Positions 22,816 through 31,791 of a DNA stretch of 46,901 bases are shown one piece after another; position 1 is the stretch's first letter; every line of letters begins with the position of its first letter. Under the pieces are notes generated by a model. The model did not search any database and was not told the DNA's origin. It saw only the letters and a list, made by a program, of their open reading frames with translations. This DNA comes from Planctomycetota bacterium (GTDB lineage Bacteria > Planctomycetota > MHYJ01 > JACPRB01), in the NCBI GenBank assembly GCA_016190155.1, contig JACPRB010000052.1, positions 1 through 46,901 of the forward strand. Reading direction: 5' to 3'. The translations under genes and the position numbers were made by a program.

Positions 22816-25248
22816 TCAACGCGGCAGGCGAACCCTGAACGTCGATCCCTTGCCCCGCGCGCTTTGGACCTCGATCGCGCCGCCGTGCGCCTCGACGATC
22901 GACCGCGAGATGTAAAGCCCGAGCCCCAGGCCCCCGTATCGGCCAGGCTGCACGCCTCGTTCGAACGGCCTGAACAGACGGCGGAGAAACTCCTCCGACA
23001 TCCCGATCCCCTGGTCCTGGACGCTCACGAACGCGCTGCGGTCGTCGCTCTCGACGGCGACGATGAAAGGCTTCCCCTCCCCGTACTTGATCGCGTTCGA
23101 AACGAGGTTCATGACCACCTGCTCGATCTGGAGGGGATCCCACGTGCCCACGACCGCGCTTCCCAGCCGCCGTTCGACCTTGAGGCCTTTCGCCGAGAAC
23201 TCTCCCTCGAAGCGGTCCAAGACCTCCTTCACGATCTCCGTCAGATCCACCTCTTGACGCTCCAGGGTGAACCGCCCGGCGACCATCCGCGAGACGTCGA
23301 GCAGGCTGTGGATCAGCTTCGCCAGACGGCGGCCCTGCTGCTGAGCCGCCTCGATCCGGCTGAGGAGCACGTCGCACTGCCCCTTCTGCCAGAGCCGCTT
23401 GATGCCCTCCAGCGTCAACTGAAGCGCCGCCAACGGCGTCTTGAGCTCGTGCGACGCGATACCCAGGAACTCCTCGCGGACGCGAATCGCCTCTTGCGCC
23501 TTCTGATACAATCGCGCGTTCTCGATCGCCAAGCCTACCCGCCGCGCCAGTTCCTCCGCCAGGGCGACATCGGCGGGACCGAAGACCCGCGCCGACGTGG
23601 ACGACACGAGCGTGATGACCCCAACAGGACGATCCCGGAGCATGATCGGAACGCTCATATAGGACCGGAATCGGCAGGCGCGCAGGAGACGCAACACTTC
23701 CTCGTTCGGCGCCGCCCGCACGAGCAAGTCGTCGGTCACCTCCGCCACCAGATCGGGCCTTCCCATCCGCAGGACCTGTTTGATCCCGTGATCGAATTCC
23801 TCCGCGAGGGGATGCGCCTGGAGCATCTCCTCCAAGGCCTCCGCCTGTTGCGGCTCCTCGTGCACCACCGCCACGCGGGCGAGCGAGCCGTCGTCCCTCA
23901 CCAAGTAGACGGCGCACCAATCCGCGATATGCGGCACCGCCAGCTTCGCCACATTGCTCAGCGTCGTTTCGGTGTCGAGCGACGCCGACAAGAGAGACGT
24001 CGCCTCGGCCAGGAATCGATGCGCGTCTTCGGTCTGTTTCCGCAGGGTGACGTCCCAGAACGTCACCACGCCCGATAGGATCCGCCCGTTCGCGTCGCGC
24101 ACGGGCGCCGCGTTTGCGAGCATGACGCCCCGGGTGCCGTCCCCCCGCTGGTAGGTGATCTCTTCCCCGACGACAAGCTCGCCCTTCGTCACCGCCCTGG
24201 CCAGCGGCCATTCCTGAGGTTCGTACGGCCGGCCGTCCGGATGGAATCCCTTGTACTGCGTATACTCCGCGATCGAAGCCGCGGGAAGCCAAGGATGGCG
24301 CCAGATCCTGGCCACCTCGTCGTTGCTCAACACGAGCTTCCCTGAAGGAGCTTCCGCGATAATGACGCCCGCCGGCATCTGACGCAGAACCGCTTCCAGG
24401 CGGCTCCGCTCGGAGGCCGCTTGCTCCAAGAGCCGCCGCCGATCCGTGATGTCCATGGCGACGCCGATGGTGCCGACGACGTGTCCCAGCGCGTCGCGCA
24501 GAGGCTCGACCCGTGAATGATACGCGCGTCCGAACCACTCCGCTTCGTACGTGACGCTTTCCCCCGCCAGCGCGCGCCGATGCGCCGCGATCGGCCGGAA
24601 ATCCGGATCCGTCGTGCCGAAGAACTCGGCGAGCGTCTTTCCCAGGAGCCGTCCGGACTTGACCGGAAGCTCCAGCAGCCCCGTTCCTACGCCGGACGTG
24701 AACCGCAGATGCACGTCCGTCGTCCAGCAGATCGCCGGCAATCGATCCGAGGTGAATCGCAGCCACGCCCCATGCCGCTCCGTTTCCTCGCGAAGCCGCA
24801 CGTTCTCCAGCGCCAGCGCCGCCGCTTCCGTCAGCGCCGCCAGCGCCTCGATCTCCTCCAGGCCGCTCTGATGAGGCGTCACCCAGTGCATGCTCACGAC
24901 GCCGCAGCCTCCTCCTCCGCAGAGGGGCAGCATGAGCAGGCCGCGGATCACGCCCTCGCGACACGGTTCCGTGGCGCACCGGGGATCCCTTCGGACATCC
25001 TCGATCGCCAGCGGCTGCCGGTGCTCCACGCACCATCGCGCCAATTCCGACACGGCCGGAAACGCCGAGCCCCCCTCTTCCAACACCGGCACGAATCCGC
25101 CGCCCTCGCGCCAGGCGAATACCACGTGGTCGGCGCCGCTCCACTCGCGCGCCGCATGGAAGACGACGGACGCCACGTCCTCGCGCACGCGCGCCGCCGC
25201 GAGTTGTCGCGTCACTTCGGCCGCCGACCGGGTTTGCACCGTATTCAT
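22816..25248 (-). CDS. Cytosolic GAF-PAS-PAS-GAF sensor histidine kinase
   Basis: An 810-residue kinase without membrane helices. In order: GAF (about 10-150, with GLLMLPLCGGGGCGVV), PAS (about 165-280, ending GTIGVAMDITDRR), PAS (about 290-410, ending VVTFWDVTLRKQTE), GAF (about 415-575), HisKA with the phosphorylated His600 in ASHELKTPL, and HATPase with the N box NLVSNAIKYGEG and G boxes DQGIGM and GLGLGL. The second GAF domain (RFRSYMSVPIMLRDRPVGVI) is of the general light/redox/small-ligand type, with no obvious cofactor Cys. No response regulator is adjacent, so this is an orphan kinase by context. Confidence 0.92.
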   Translation of the reverse strand: MNTVQTRSAAEVTRQLAAARVREDVASVVFHAAREWSGADHVVFAWREGGGFVPVLEEGGSAFPAVSELARWCVEHRQPLAIEDVRRDPRCATEPCREGVIRGLLMLPLCGGGGCGVVSMHWVTPHQSGLEEIEALAALTEAAALALENVRLREETERHGAWLRFTSDRLPAICWTTDVHLRFTSGVGTGLLELPVKSGRLLGKTLAEFFGTTDPDFRPIAAHRRALAGESVTYEAEWFGRAYHSRVEPLRDALGHVVGTIGVAMDITDRRRLLEQAASERSRLEAVLRQMPAGVIIAEAPSGKLVLSNDEVARIWRHPWLPAASIAEYTQYKGFHPDGRPYEPQEWPLARAVTKGELVVGEEITYQRGDGTRGVMLANAAPVRDANGRILSGVVTFWDVTLRKQTEDAHRFLAEATSLLSASLDTETTLSNVAKLAVPHIADWCAVYLVRDDGSLARVAVVHEEPQQAEALEEMLQAHPLAEEFDHGIKQVLRMGRPDLVAEVTDDLLVRAAPNEEVLRLLRACRFRSYMSVPIMLRDRPVGVITLVSSTSARVFGPADVALAEELARRVGLAIENARLYQKAQEAIRVREEFLGIASHELKTPLAALQLTLEGIKRLWQKGQCDVLLSRIEAAQQQGRRLAKLIHSLLDVSRMVAGRFTLERQEVDLTEIVKEVLDRFEGEFSAKGLKVERRLGSAVVGTWDPLQIEQVVMNLVSNAIKYGEGKPFIVAVESDDRSAFVSVQDQGIGMSEEFLRRLFRPFERGVQPGRYGGLGLGLYISRSIVEAHGGAIEVQSARGKGSTFRVRLPR

Positions 25249-25342
25249 GGAAGTCTCGAGAGGAACGGCAGATGCATCGTGCTCACGGATTCCTTCGGAT
25301 CCGTTTTGAGACTGTAGGAGCCCCTCCCGGCGAATGCCACCG

Positions 25343-27871
25343 TCACCGGGACGCCACCGACACCGCCCTCACGACGCCGTCCGTCGTGCCGAACACGATC
25401 TCGGGCAGGCCGTCCCCGGTCAGATCCGCCGCCGCTACCGAAGCGGCGATGTTGCCGCCCGCCTGGAAGGTCCATCGCAAGGCACCCGTGCGGCCATCCA
25501 GCACGTAGAGCCTCTGATCATCCGCCCCGAAGACCACTTCCGCCGCGGCGTCCCCGTCGACGTCGACCGCGATCGGCATCCCTCGCACCGATTGGTCGGC
25601 GCGGAACCGCCAAGCCGGCTCCAGCCCCGCCGCAGCCGTTACGGTCCCGCTCTCATCCACGACGAACGCCGGCGGCGGACTCTCGACCCAGCGCGTCGTT
25701 CCGTCGTCGCTCACGACCGCCGTCCGCCCGCCTTCGAGACGTACGCGCCAGGCGACTTCCGGCTCACACGCCTCCTCGATCCCCTGCACCCGCGCCGGCG
25801 ACGATCCCGCCGCGTCCGCCCTCAACTGGACGATCCATCGCTTCTCGGGCCGCAGAGCGGCCAGAGCGCTCCCGTTCCATCGCGCCACCGTCCCGTCCCA
25901 TGTGGCGGTCACAACGTCGTCCGTCGGCCCGCACGCGACGAACGTGCGATGGCCCGTCTTCACGAAGTAGCGCACCGCGCCATCCGTGCCCCGCAGGCAA
26001 ACAAACCCGGTCGCCCCCACGCCCACGTACACGTGTCCGTGACCGACGGCGATGTCCGTCGGGCTCGGCACGCGAGACTCGTGCGACCACAATACGCGAC
26101 CGTCCGATCCCGACAGCGCGACGACGCGCCCGTCGCGCGTGGCGACAATCACGTCCAGTCCGCCGTCTCCGTTCAGGTCCTCCAGCACGGGGGCGCGATA
26201 GACGCCGTCGAGCGCGCGGAACTGCCACCGCTGAGCTTCGCGCAGCGACACGCGACACGCGACGTCCGCCCGATCGTCCACCTTCAGCGTCAACGATTGC
26301 AGTTCATACTGCGCGCGAAACACCTCCGCCCGGTATTCCCCCTCCGGCAACGTCAACGTGCCAACCGGCGTCTGCAGCGTGAGGCGCTTGGCGCCCGTCA
26401 GGCGCACCTCCGCGGGCGACGGCTCGCTCTCGAGCGTCACGCGACCGGCGCGCTCCTCCAGCTGCTCGCGGCGCAGCTCGCTGCGCCCGCCCGCGACATC
26501 GACCTCGAACGCGAGCTCGCGGTAGCCGGGTTTTCTCATCCGGACCGCGTGCCGCCCGCGGGCGAGCTGCGTCTCGACGGGCGTCCGCCCCGCCGGATCG
26601 CCGTCGATGAAGACCTCCGCCCCGCCGGGCGTCGTGTGAAGCGTCAGGCGCCCGGGGCGAAAAAAAAGATACAGGACGAAGAACGACAGCAGGACGCCCG
26701 CTACCGCCATCGCCGTCGCCGGAGTCGGATGGCGAACCAGCCATCGGCGCGCCCGCCCGGCGAGCGACGGCCCCCGAGCGGAGATAGGCGCTCCCGCCAG
26801 GTACCGCTCGAGGTCGCGCGCAAGCTCTCCCGCGCTCGCGTACCGCTCGCGCCGGCCCTTGGCCATGGCCTTGCCGACGATCCACTCCAGAGCGAGATCG
26901 ATCGTCGGATCGAGCTGTCGAGGAGCGATCGGATCGTCCTCGATCACCCGCCGGAGCACGACCGCCGCGCTCACCTCCGTGAACGGCAGCTTCAACGTCA
27001 ACGCGTGATAGAGGACGGCGCCCAGCGCGTACACGTCGGTTCGGGCATCCAGGTTGTGCACGTCGCCGGCCGCCTGTTCGGGCGCCATGTAGTAGGGCGT
27101 CCCCATGGCCGTCCCGGTGGACGTCAGCATGGTCCCGGAACGGATCTCCCGGGCCAGCCCGAAATCCATCACATGGGGCTCCTTGCACACGTCGATGATG
27201 ATGTTGCCGGGCTTGACGTCGCGATGAATGACCCCGGCGCGATGGACGTGATGGATCGCCTGCGCGGTCTTCATCATAATGCGGATCTTGTCCTCGCGGG
27301 AGAGGCGCAGCCCGCCGGCAAGGCCGCCCACCGACGTGGACTCTTCCACCAGGATGTCGTCCAGCGTGCGCCCTTCGACGAACTCCATCGTGAAATACGG
27401 CACGCCTTCGATGAGGCCTGCCTCGTAGATCTCCACCAGATGGGGATGGCGGATGCGGGCGGCCAGCTTGGACTCGCGCCGGAAGCGGTGGACGTCCTCG
27501 TCGGAGGCGATGGTCCGGTCGCTGAGCACCTTGAGAGCGACGACGCGGTCGAGCATCATGTCCCGAGTCTTGTAGACGGCCCCCATGCCGCCGCGACCGA
27601 GCTCCGCGAGGATCTCGTACCGGCCGAAGCGCGCTCCGACGCCGAGGCGGGCCGACGCGGCCGCCGGAAAGTCCGTCGTGGCGCTCAACGTCGCGACGAG
27701 GCTGTCGATCTGCTGCTGCGTGGCGATGCCCCGAAGCAGCATGACCTGCGCCAGGTTCATCGGCACCGCCGCCTGGCTTCCGGCGCGCAGGCAGTCCCCG
27801 ACTTCTTCCTCCGTCACCAGGCCTCGCGCCACCGCGAGTCTCCCCAACTCGCGGTCGAGCTGAGCAAACAT
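25343..27871 (-). CDS. Transmembrane Ser/Thr kinase with MshEN-like, PEGA and propeller domains
   Basis: An 842-residue protein from the ATG at 27871, chosen because GGAGAGAGGG lies just upstream; longer starts at 27886 and 27919 exist. Residues 5-65 hold two tandem motifs like MshEN (RELGRLAVARGLVTEEEV; LAQVMLLRGIATQQQI). The kinase domain (about 83-345) has the P-loop GRGGMGAVY, Lys114, HRDVKPGN (216-223) and DFG (236-238), all intact. A membrane helix spans about 384-405. Outside are PEGA domains (about 408-540, TTPGGAEVFIDGDPAGRTPV) and a beta-propeller with FG-GAP/PQQ-like repeats (DLNGDGGLDVIVATRDGRVV). It probably senses an envelope ligand and phosphorylates cytoplasmic proteins. Confidence 0.9.
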   Translation of the reverse strand: MFAQLDRELGRLAVARGLVTEEEVGDCLRAGSQAAVPMNLAQVMLLRGIATQQQIDSLVATLSATTDFPAAASARLGVGARFGRYEILAELGRGGMGAVYKTRDMMLDRVVALKVLSDRTIASDEDVHRFRRESKLAARIRHPHLVEIYEAGLIEGVPYFTMEFVEGRTLDDILVEESTSVGGLAGGLRLSREDKIRIMMKTAQAIHHVHRAGVIHRDVKPGNIIIDVCKEPHVMDFGLAREIRSGTMLTSTGTAMGTPYYMAPEQAAGDVHNLDARTDVYALGAVLYHALTLKLPFTEVSAAVVLRRVIEDDPIAPRQLDPTIDLALEWIVGKAMAKGRRERYASAGELARDLERYLAGAPISARGPSLAGRARRWLVRHPTPATAMAVAGVLLSFFVLYLFFRPGRLTLHTTPGGAEVFIDGDPAGRTPVETQLARGRHAVRMRKPGYRELAFEVDVAGGRSELRREQLEERAGRVTLESEPSPAEVRLTGAKRLTLQTPVGTLTLPEGEYRAEVFRAQYELQSLTLKVDDRADVACRVSLREAQRWQFRALDGVYRAPVLEDLNGDGGLDVIVATRDGRVVALSGSDGRVLWSHESRVPSPTDIAVGHGHVYVGVGATGFVCLRGTDGAVRYFVKTGHRTFVACGPTDDVVTATWDGTVARWNGSALAALRPEKRWIVQLRADAAGSSPARVQGIEEACEPEVAWRVRLEGGRTAVVSDDGTTRWVESPPPAFVVDESGTVTAAAGLEPAWRFRADQSVRGMPIAVDVDGDAAAEVVFGADDQRLYVLDGRTGALRWTFQAGGNIAASVAAADLTGDGLPEIVFGTTDGVVRAVSVASR

Positions 27872-27917
27872 CTTCCCTCTCTCCATGGAGGACCGACGAC
27901 CGTCGTCCTCCGACATC

Positions 27918-27923
27918 ATTATA
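27918..27923 (-). promoter_or_regulatory. -10 box of the Ser/Thr kinase gene
   Basis: A perfect TATAAT on the minus strand, 46 nt upstream of the ATG at 27871, with a ribosome site in the leader. A weak -35-like CGGACA lies 19 bp upstream. The position supports the 27871 start over the ATG at 27919, which would overlap the -10. Confidence 0.5.
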
Positions 27924-28014
27924 ATACGCGACGGCGGAGATTGTCCGGCGCCGCGAACCTACCTGTGAATTGCGCCTCGCGGCTCGCGAAACGATCGCTA
28001 TCATGGTGTGGGTC

Positions 28015-28806
28015 ATGGGCATCTCTGACCGAGATTACCTACGCGACTTCAGACCCCGTCCCGGCCGAGTCGTCCTGTGGATCATCGGCGCGACGGTCGT
28101 CGCCTATTTCGTCCAAGGCCTCCTGCTCGGACGGCTTCGAGTGGATGTGATCGAGGTCTTCGGCGTCGTGCCGGCGCGCCTCGTCGAGCGTTTCTGGGTC
28201 TGGCAACTGGTCACGCACGCCTTCCTTCACGCTCCGACCGGCATCTGGCATCTCCTCTTCAACATGCTGTTCCTCTATTGGTTCGGCACCGACGTGGCCG
28301 AGGTCTACGGCCCGCGCCGATTCCTGCTGCTCTATTTCGGCGGCGCCTCCCTCTGCGCCGTCGCGCACACCGTGGCGGCTTTCGCGATGGGCGCTCCCAA
28401 TATCCATGCCATCGGCGCCTCCGGCGCCATCCTCGCCGTCTGCGTCGTGGCCGCTCACCTCTTCCCCACACGCCAGGTCCTCATCATGTTCGTCCTGCCC
28501 GTGCCGCTGTGGCTGCTGGTGCTCGCCTACGTGGCCATGGATCTCTACTACCCCCTCGTCGGCATGCAGCCCTGGGTGGCTTCCGCCGGACACCTCGGCG
28601 GCGCGATCTTCGGCTTCCTCTTCTATCGCCTCCGCATGGGAAGGCCGCGCTTCTCCTGGCTCACCCGCCCCTTCGAAGGCCTGCTCTCCCGAAAGCCGCG
28701 CCCCTCGCGCGAAGAAGTCGACCGAATCTTGGACAAGATCAACGCCCAAGGCATCGGAAGCCTGACCGATCGGGAGCGCGATATCCTCAAGCGCGCGTCG
28801 GAGTAA
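28015..28806 (+). CDS. Rhomboid family intramembrane serine protease
   Basis: A 263-residue membrane protein with about six helices. The catalytic Ser lies in GASGAI and the His in AGHLGGAIFG. The HLLFNMLFLYWFG segment is the usual rhomboid TM2 with its His/Asn oxyanion residues. Rhomboids cleave substrates within or next to the membrane. The C-terminal 50 residues are a cytoplasmic tail (RPSREEVDRILDKINAQGIG, then SLTDRERDILKRASE) common in this subfamily. The ATG at 28015 is preferred; an ATG at 28003 and a GTG at 28006 are also in frame. No ribosome site is evident. Confidence 0.92.
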   Translation: MGISDRDYLRDFRPRPGRVVLWIIGATVVAYFVQGLLLGRLRVDVIEVFGVVPARLVERFWVWQLVTHAFLHAPTGIWHLLFNMLFLYWFGTDVAEVYGPRRFLLLYFGGASLCAVAHTVAAFAMGAPNIHAIGASGAILAVCVVAAHLFPTRQVLIMFVLPVPLWLLVLAYVAMDLYYPLVGMQPWVASAGHLGGAIFGFLFYRLRMGRPRFSWLTRPFEGLLSRKPRPSREEVDRILDKINAQGIGSLTDRERDILKRASE

Positions 28807-28837
28807 GCCCCGCTTGCGCCGTCGTCAAAGCCCGCTC

Positions 28838-29356
28838 TCACTTGGACGACAGGATGTCCTCGTACCGCTCCGCCGTCACGTCGGCCTTCCGCAGCTCGTC
28901 GTCCAGAATCGCGTGCACGTCCGCCGTCAGGCGCTCCAGCGCCTCCCCGGCGCGATTCTGCTTCGCCCCGGCCTTCAACACCCTCCCCCAGAGCGCCAGC
29001 GTCTCGTTGGTGATGCGGCGGAGCGAATTGTGCTTCGCCCACTCGGCGGAGATGATCGTCCCCAGATGGGCCAGCTGCGGCGCCAGGATGATGTACTCCT
29101 CCGCGGAGATCAGCTTTACCAGCGCCAGCTCATGCACGTGCCAACCGGTGGCGACCATGTATCCCTTGTAGAAGCGAAGCACCCAATCGAAATACTCCTG
29201 CGGCGTCTGAAGCTCTCGATTGCGCGCGTCGGCGAGATACGTCCGGGCGTAATACGCTTCCGAAGGGAGGTCCTCCGGCCACTCCCCCTTGGCGTAACGC
29301 GGAATGGTGCAGCCCACCATCGCCAGCATCGCGATCCCCCACGCCTCCCTCTTCAT
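28838..29356 (-). CDS. Hypothetical lipoprotein
   Basis: A 172-residue protein with a signal sequence ending AMLAMVGC (Cys16), a near-consensus lipobox. The mature part is helical, with QTPQEYFDWVLRFYKGYMVA and EEYIILAPQLAHLGTIISAE, and ends in EALERLTADVHAILDDELRK. I do not recognise a family. Its ATG overlaps the stop of the upstream gene (ATGA), so the two are translated together. Confidence 0.7.
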   Translation of the reverse strand: MKREAWGIAMLAMVGCTIPRYAKGEWPEDLPSEAYYARTYLADARNRELQTPQEYFDWVLRFYKGYMVATGWHVHELALVKLISAEEYIILAPQLAHLGTIISAEWAKHNSLRRITNETLALWGRVLKAGAKQNRAGEALERLTADVHAILDDELRKADVTAERYEDILSSK

Positions 29357-29718
29357 CTTCTTTCGCTCCGCAAGACCACCGTGTCCTCCGCGAGACTGAG
29401 CGTGTGGTGCAGCTTGAAACCGAAACCCAAATCGAATCGAGTCAACCCCATCACCGCCGTCGTCGACTTGTCGACGATGCACCCGACCCGCCAGATCATC
29501 TCCGACAGCGCCCGACGACGCGCGCCCGCGTCCGCCCTCTGCCACGCCTCCTCCGTCTCCGGGCTGACGAAGCAGTTGGACTCCAAGTACGCGCGCACGT
29601 TCCGCGTCTTCCCTCGCGAATCCTCCGTGCCGGCGCTCGATATATCCAGAATCTCGTCGAGGTGGCCGCGCTCCTCCGGCGTCAATACCTCCAGAAGTCG
29701 TTTCATCGTTGCAGGCAT
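29353..29718 (-). CDS. Hypothetical small protein coupled to a lipoprotein
   Basis: A 121-residue, mostly helical soluble protein (MKRLLEVLTPEERGHLDEIL; RRRALSEMIWRVGCIVDKST), ending in a short beta segment (LGFGFKLHHTLSLAEDTVVL). No signal peptide and no family recognised. A start at the second ATG (29706) is possible. It overlaps the downstream lipoprotein gene by 4 bp, which suggests a cytoplasm/envelope pair. It is divergent from the FHA-GGEEF gene, with 117 bp between. Confidence 0.6.
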   Translation of the reverse strand: MPATMKRLLEVLTPEERGHLDEILDISSAGTEDSRGKTRNVRAYLESNCFVSPETEEAWQRADAGARRRALSEMIWRVGCIVDKSTTAVMGLTRFDLGFGFKLHHTLSLAEDTVVLRSERR

Positions 29719-29835
29719 TGTCGGCGAAAGGGGGGCCCACTTTCAACCCTTGAAGAAAAGTCCGGTTGCGCGACGGCTCTTATGCCGTAAAATCTTTAAC
29801 AGTTGCCCGTGCAGAATCGCTAACCGGGGAGGCGC

Positions 29836-31791
29836 GTGGCTCAGCTCGTGTTCATCGACGGCGCCCAGATGGGGCGTTCCGTAACCCTGTCGTCAGTCAA
29901 CACGCTGGGACGGGATGTCGACAATTCCATCGTGCTTGCCGGCGAGGAGATCGAAGGCCATCACGCCGTCATCCGGTACCGAGACGGGGAGTACCGGCTG
30001 GCCCGAGCCATGCCCAAGGCGCTGATCATGGTCAACGCCCGGGACATCACCGAGGAGGGCCTGCGGCACGGAGACATCGTCACGCTCGGCCCCGTGACCG
30101 TGCTCTTCAGCGACGAGCATTCGTCGCTCCCCAGCGACTATGTGGATCCCGGCCAGGAAGACGTGATGCTGGCGCAATCCGTCATCGAATCGCGCGTGAA
30201 ACTGCCCACCGATCCGGCGGCGATCCTCTCGACGTTCCAGAAGAACGAGCGCCTGGCCTCGCATCTGGAGACGCTCTACCGGGTTTCCGCCGCCATCAGC
30301 GCCACCCTGAAGCTCGACGATCTGTGCAAGGCGCTCATCGACATCCTCTTCAACGTCCTGGCGCCGGACCGCGCGTTCATCCTCCTCTACGACGAACTGG
30401 GTAACCTCCGCGTGGCCGGTCAACGAACCAGCGAGCGCAGCGAACTTCGCGGGTTCGTCCGGATCAGCCGCACGATCATCAACGAAGCCGTGCAGAAGCG
30501 CGAAGGCATCCTCACGCGCGACGCCTCCGCGGATCAGCGCTTCTCCCACGGCCTGAGCATCGTCGAGCAGAACATCCAATCCGCCATGTGCTCGCCCATC
30601 ATCAAGCAGGACCGGATCCTGGGCGCCATCCACGTGGACACCCTCAACCAGACGCGCAACTTCACCTCGTTCGACCTGCAACTCCTCGGCGGCATCGCGG
30701 CCCAGGCGGCGCTGGCGATCGAGAACGTGCTCAGTTACGAGCGATCCATCGAACGCAGCCACAAGCTCATCGGACTCGGCGAGACGTCGCGGCGGATCAG
30801 CTCGTTTCTCTCCAGCGAGATGATCTTCCGCGAGGCCGTCGACAGCGTCGCGCGCATCTTCGACGCCACGAAGGTCTCGCTGCTCATGCTGGATGAGCCC
30901 TCCAAGACCCTCAAGGTAGCCTACTCCACGCACCTCCCGCCGGAGGTTCGCGCCTCCGTCTCCATCAAGCCCGGCGAAGGCGCGGCGGGCTTCGTGTTCG
31001 CGCAGAACATCCCCATTCGAGTGACCGACGCCGCCACGCCGGAACGCGCTTACGAATCCCGCGCGTGCATGATCGTGCCCATCGTCGCGCGCCGGGAGGG
31101 CCTGCGAGGCGAATCCAAACCCGTGGGCGTGCTCTGCGTGACCGACCGCCGCAATCGCCGCTCCTTCGAGGAGGAGGATCAGGAACTCCTCACGATCTTC
31201 GCGGCGCAGATCGGGGTCTCGCTGCAGAACGCCCGCTTCTTCGAGAAAGCGACGGTCGACGAGCTGACGCAGCTGTTCACCCGGCAGTACTTCTTCGCGC
31301 GGCTCGAAGAGGAAGTGGACGCGCATCGCGCCCAGAAGATGCCGCTGTCGATCCTCATGCTCGACCTCGACCACTTCCACCAGAAGAACCAGGAGTACAA
31401 GCACGCCGGAGGCGACGTCCTGCTGGCGGGCACCGCCAAGCTCCTGCGCGATCGCATGGCACCGATGGAAGGCATCGCCGGCCGCTACGGAGGCGAGGAA
31501 TTCGTCGCGTTCCTTCCGGGTAAAGACCTCGAGGCCGCCAAGGCGGTGGGGGAGCAGATCCGCGCCGCCATCGAGACGACGACTTTCGTCTTTGAGGACC
31601 GTAAGATGCTCTGCACGGTGAGCATCGGCGCCGCGGAGCTCGCGGCCTCGGATTCCTTTGCCAAGGTCGTGCAGCGCGCGGACGAGGCCCTCTTCAAGGC
31701 CAAAGACGGCGGCCGCAACCGCGTGGTCGCCGCGCCCTCGCCCGCCCCGGAAGACCGACCCGCGGAGGTCAAGGAGCCGGCGCCGTCATAG
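29836..31791 (+). CDS. FHA-GAF-GAF-GGEEF protein, probable diguanylate cyclase
   Basis: A 651-residue soluble protein starting at GTG after GGGGAGG. The FHA domain (about 1-100, LGRDVDNSIVLAGEEIEGHH) binds phosphothreonine in this family. Two GAF domains follow (about 150-300, about 320-475). The GGDEF domain (about 480-640) has an intact active site, GGEEF (552-556), and keeps the guanine-binding Asn and Asp (FHQKNQEYKHAGGD). No RxxD inhibitory site precedes it. It should make c-di-GMP from two GTP, controlled by GAF ligands and by phosphorylated partners through FHA. TAAAAT at 29788-29793 may be its -10. Ser/Thr kinase genes lie on both sides within about 8 kb. Its 3' end overlaps der by 6 bp, tail to tail. 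Confidence 0.92.
   Translation: MAQLVFIDGAQMGRSVTLSSVNTLGRDVDNSIVLAGEEIEGHHAVIRYRDGEYRLARAMPKALIMVNARDITEEGLRHGDIVTLGPVTVLFSDEHSSLPSDYVDPGQEDVMLAQSVIESRVKLPTDPAAILSTFQKNERLASHLETLYRVSAAISATLKLDDLCKALIDILFNVLAPDRAFILLYDELGNLRVAGQRTSERSELRGFVRISRTIINEAVQKREGILTRDASADQRFSHGLSIVEQNIQSAMCSPIIKQDRILGAIHVDTLNQTRNFTSFDLQLLGGIAAQAALAIENVLSYERSIERSHKLIGLGETSRRISSFLSSEMIFREAVDSVARIFDATKVSLLMLDEPSKTLKVAYSTHLPPEVRASVSIKPGEGAAGFVFAQNIPIRVTDAATPERAYESRACMIVPIVARREGLRGESKPVGVLCVTDRRNRRSFEEEDQELLTIFAAQIGVSLQNARFFEKATVDELTQLFTRQYFFARLEEEVDAHRAQKMPLSILMLDLDHFHQKNQEYKHAGGDVLLAGTAKLLRDRMAPMEGIAGRYGGEEFVAFLPGKDLEAAKAVGEQIRAAIETTTFVFEDRKMLCTVSIGAAELAASDSFAKVVQRADEALFKAKDGGRNRVVAAPSPAPEDRPAEVKEPAPS

Noticed and set aside
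22802-25144. 780-codon frame overlapping the histidine kinase on the same strand
   Set aside because: Out-of-frame Arg/Gly-rich shadow; the kinase frame has every expected motif.
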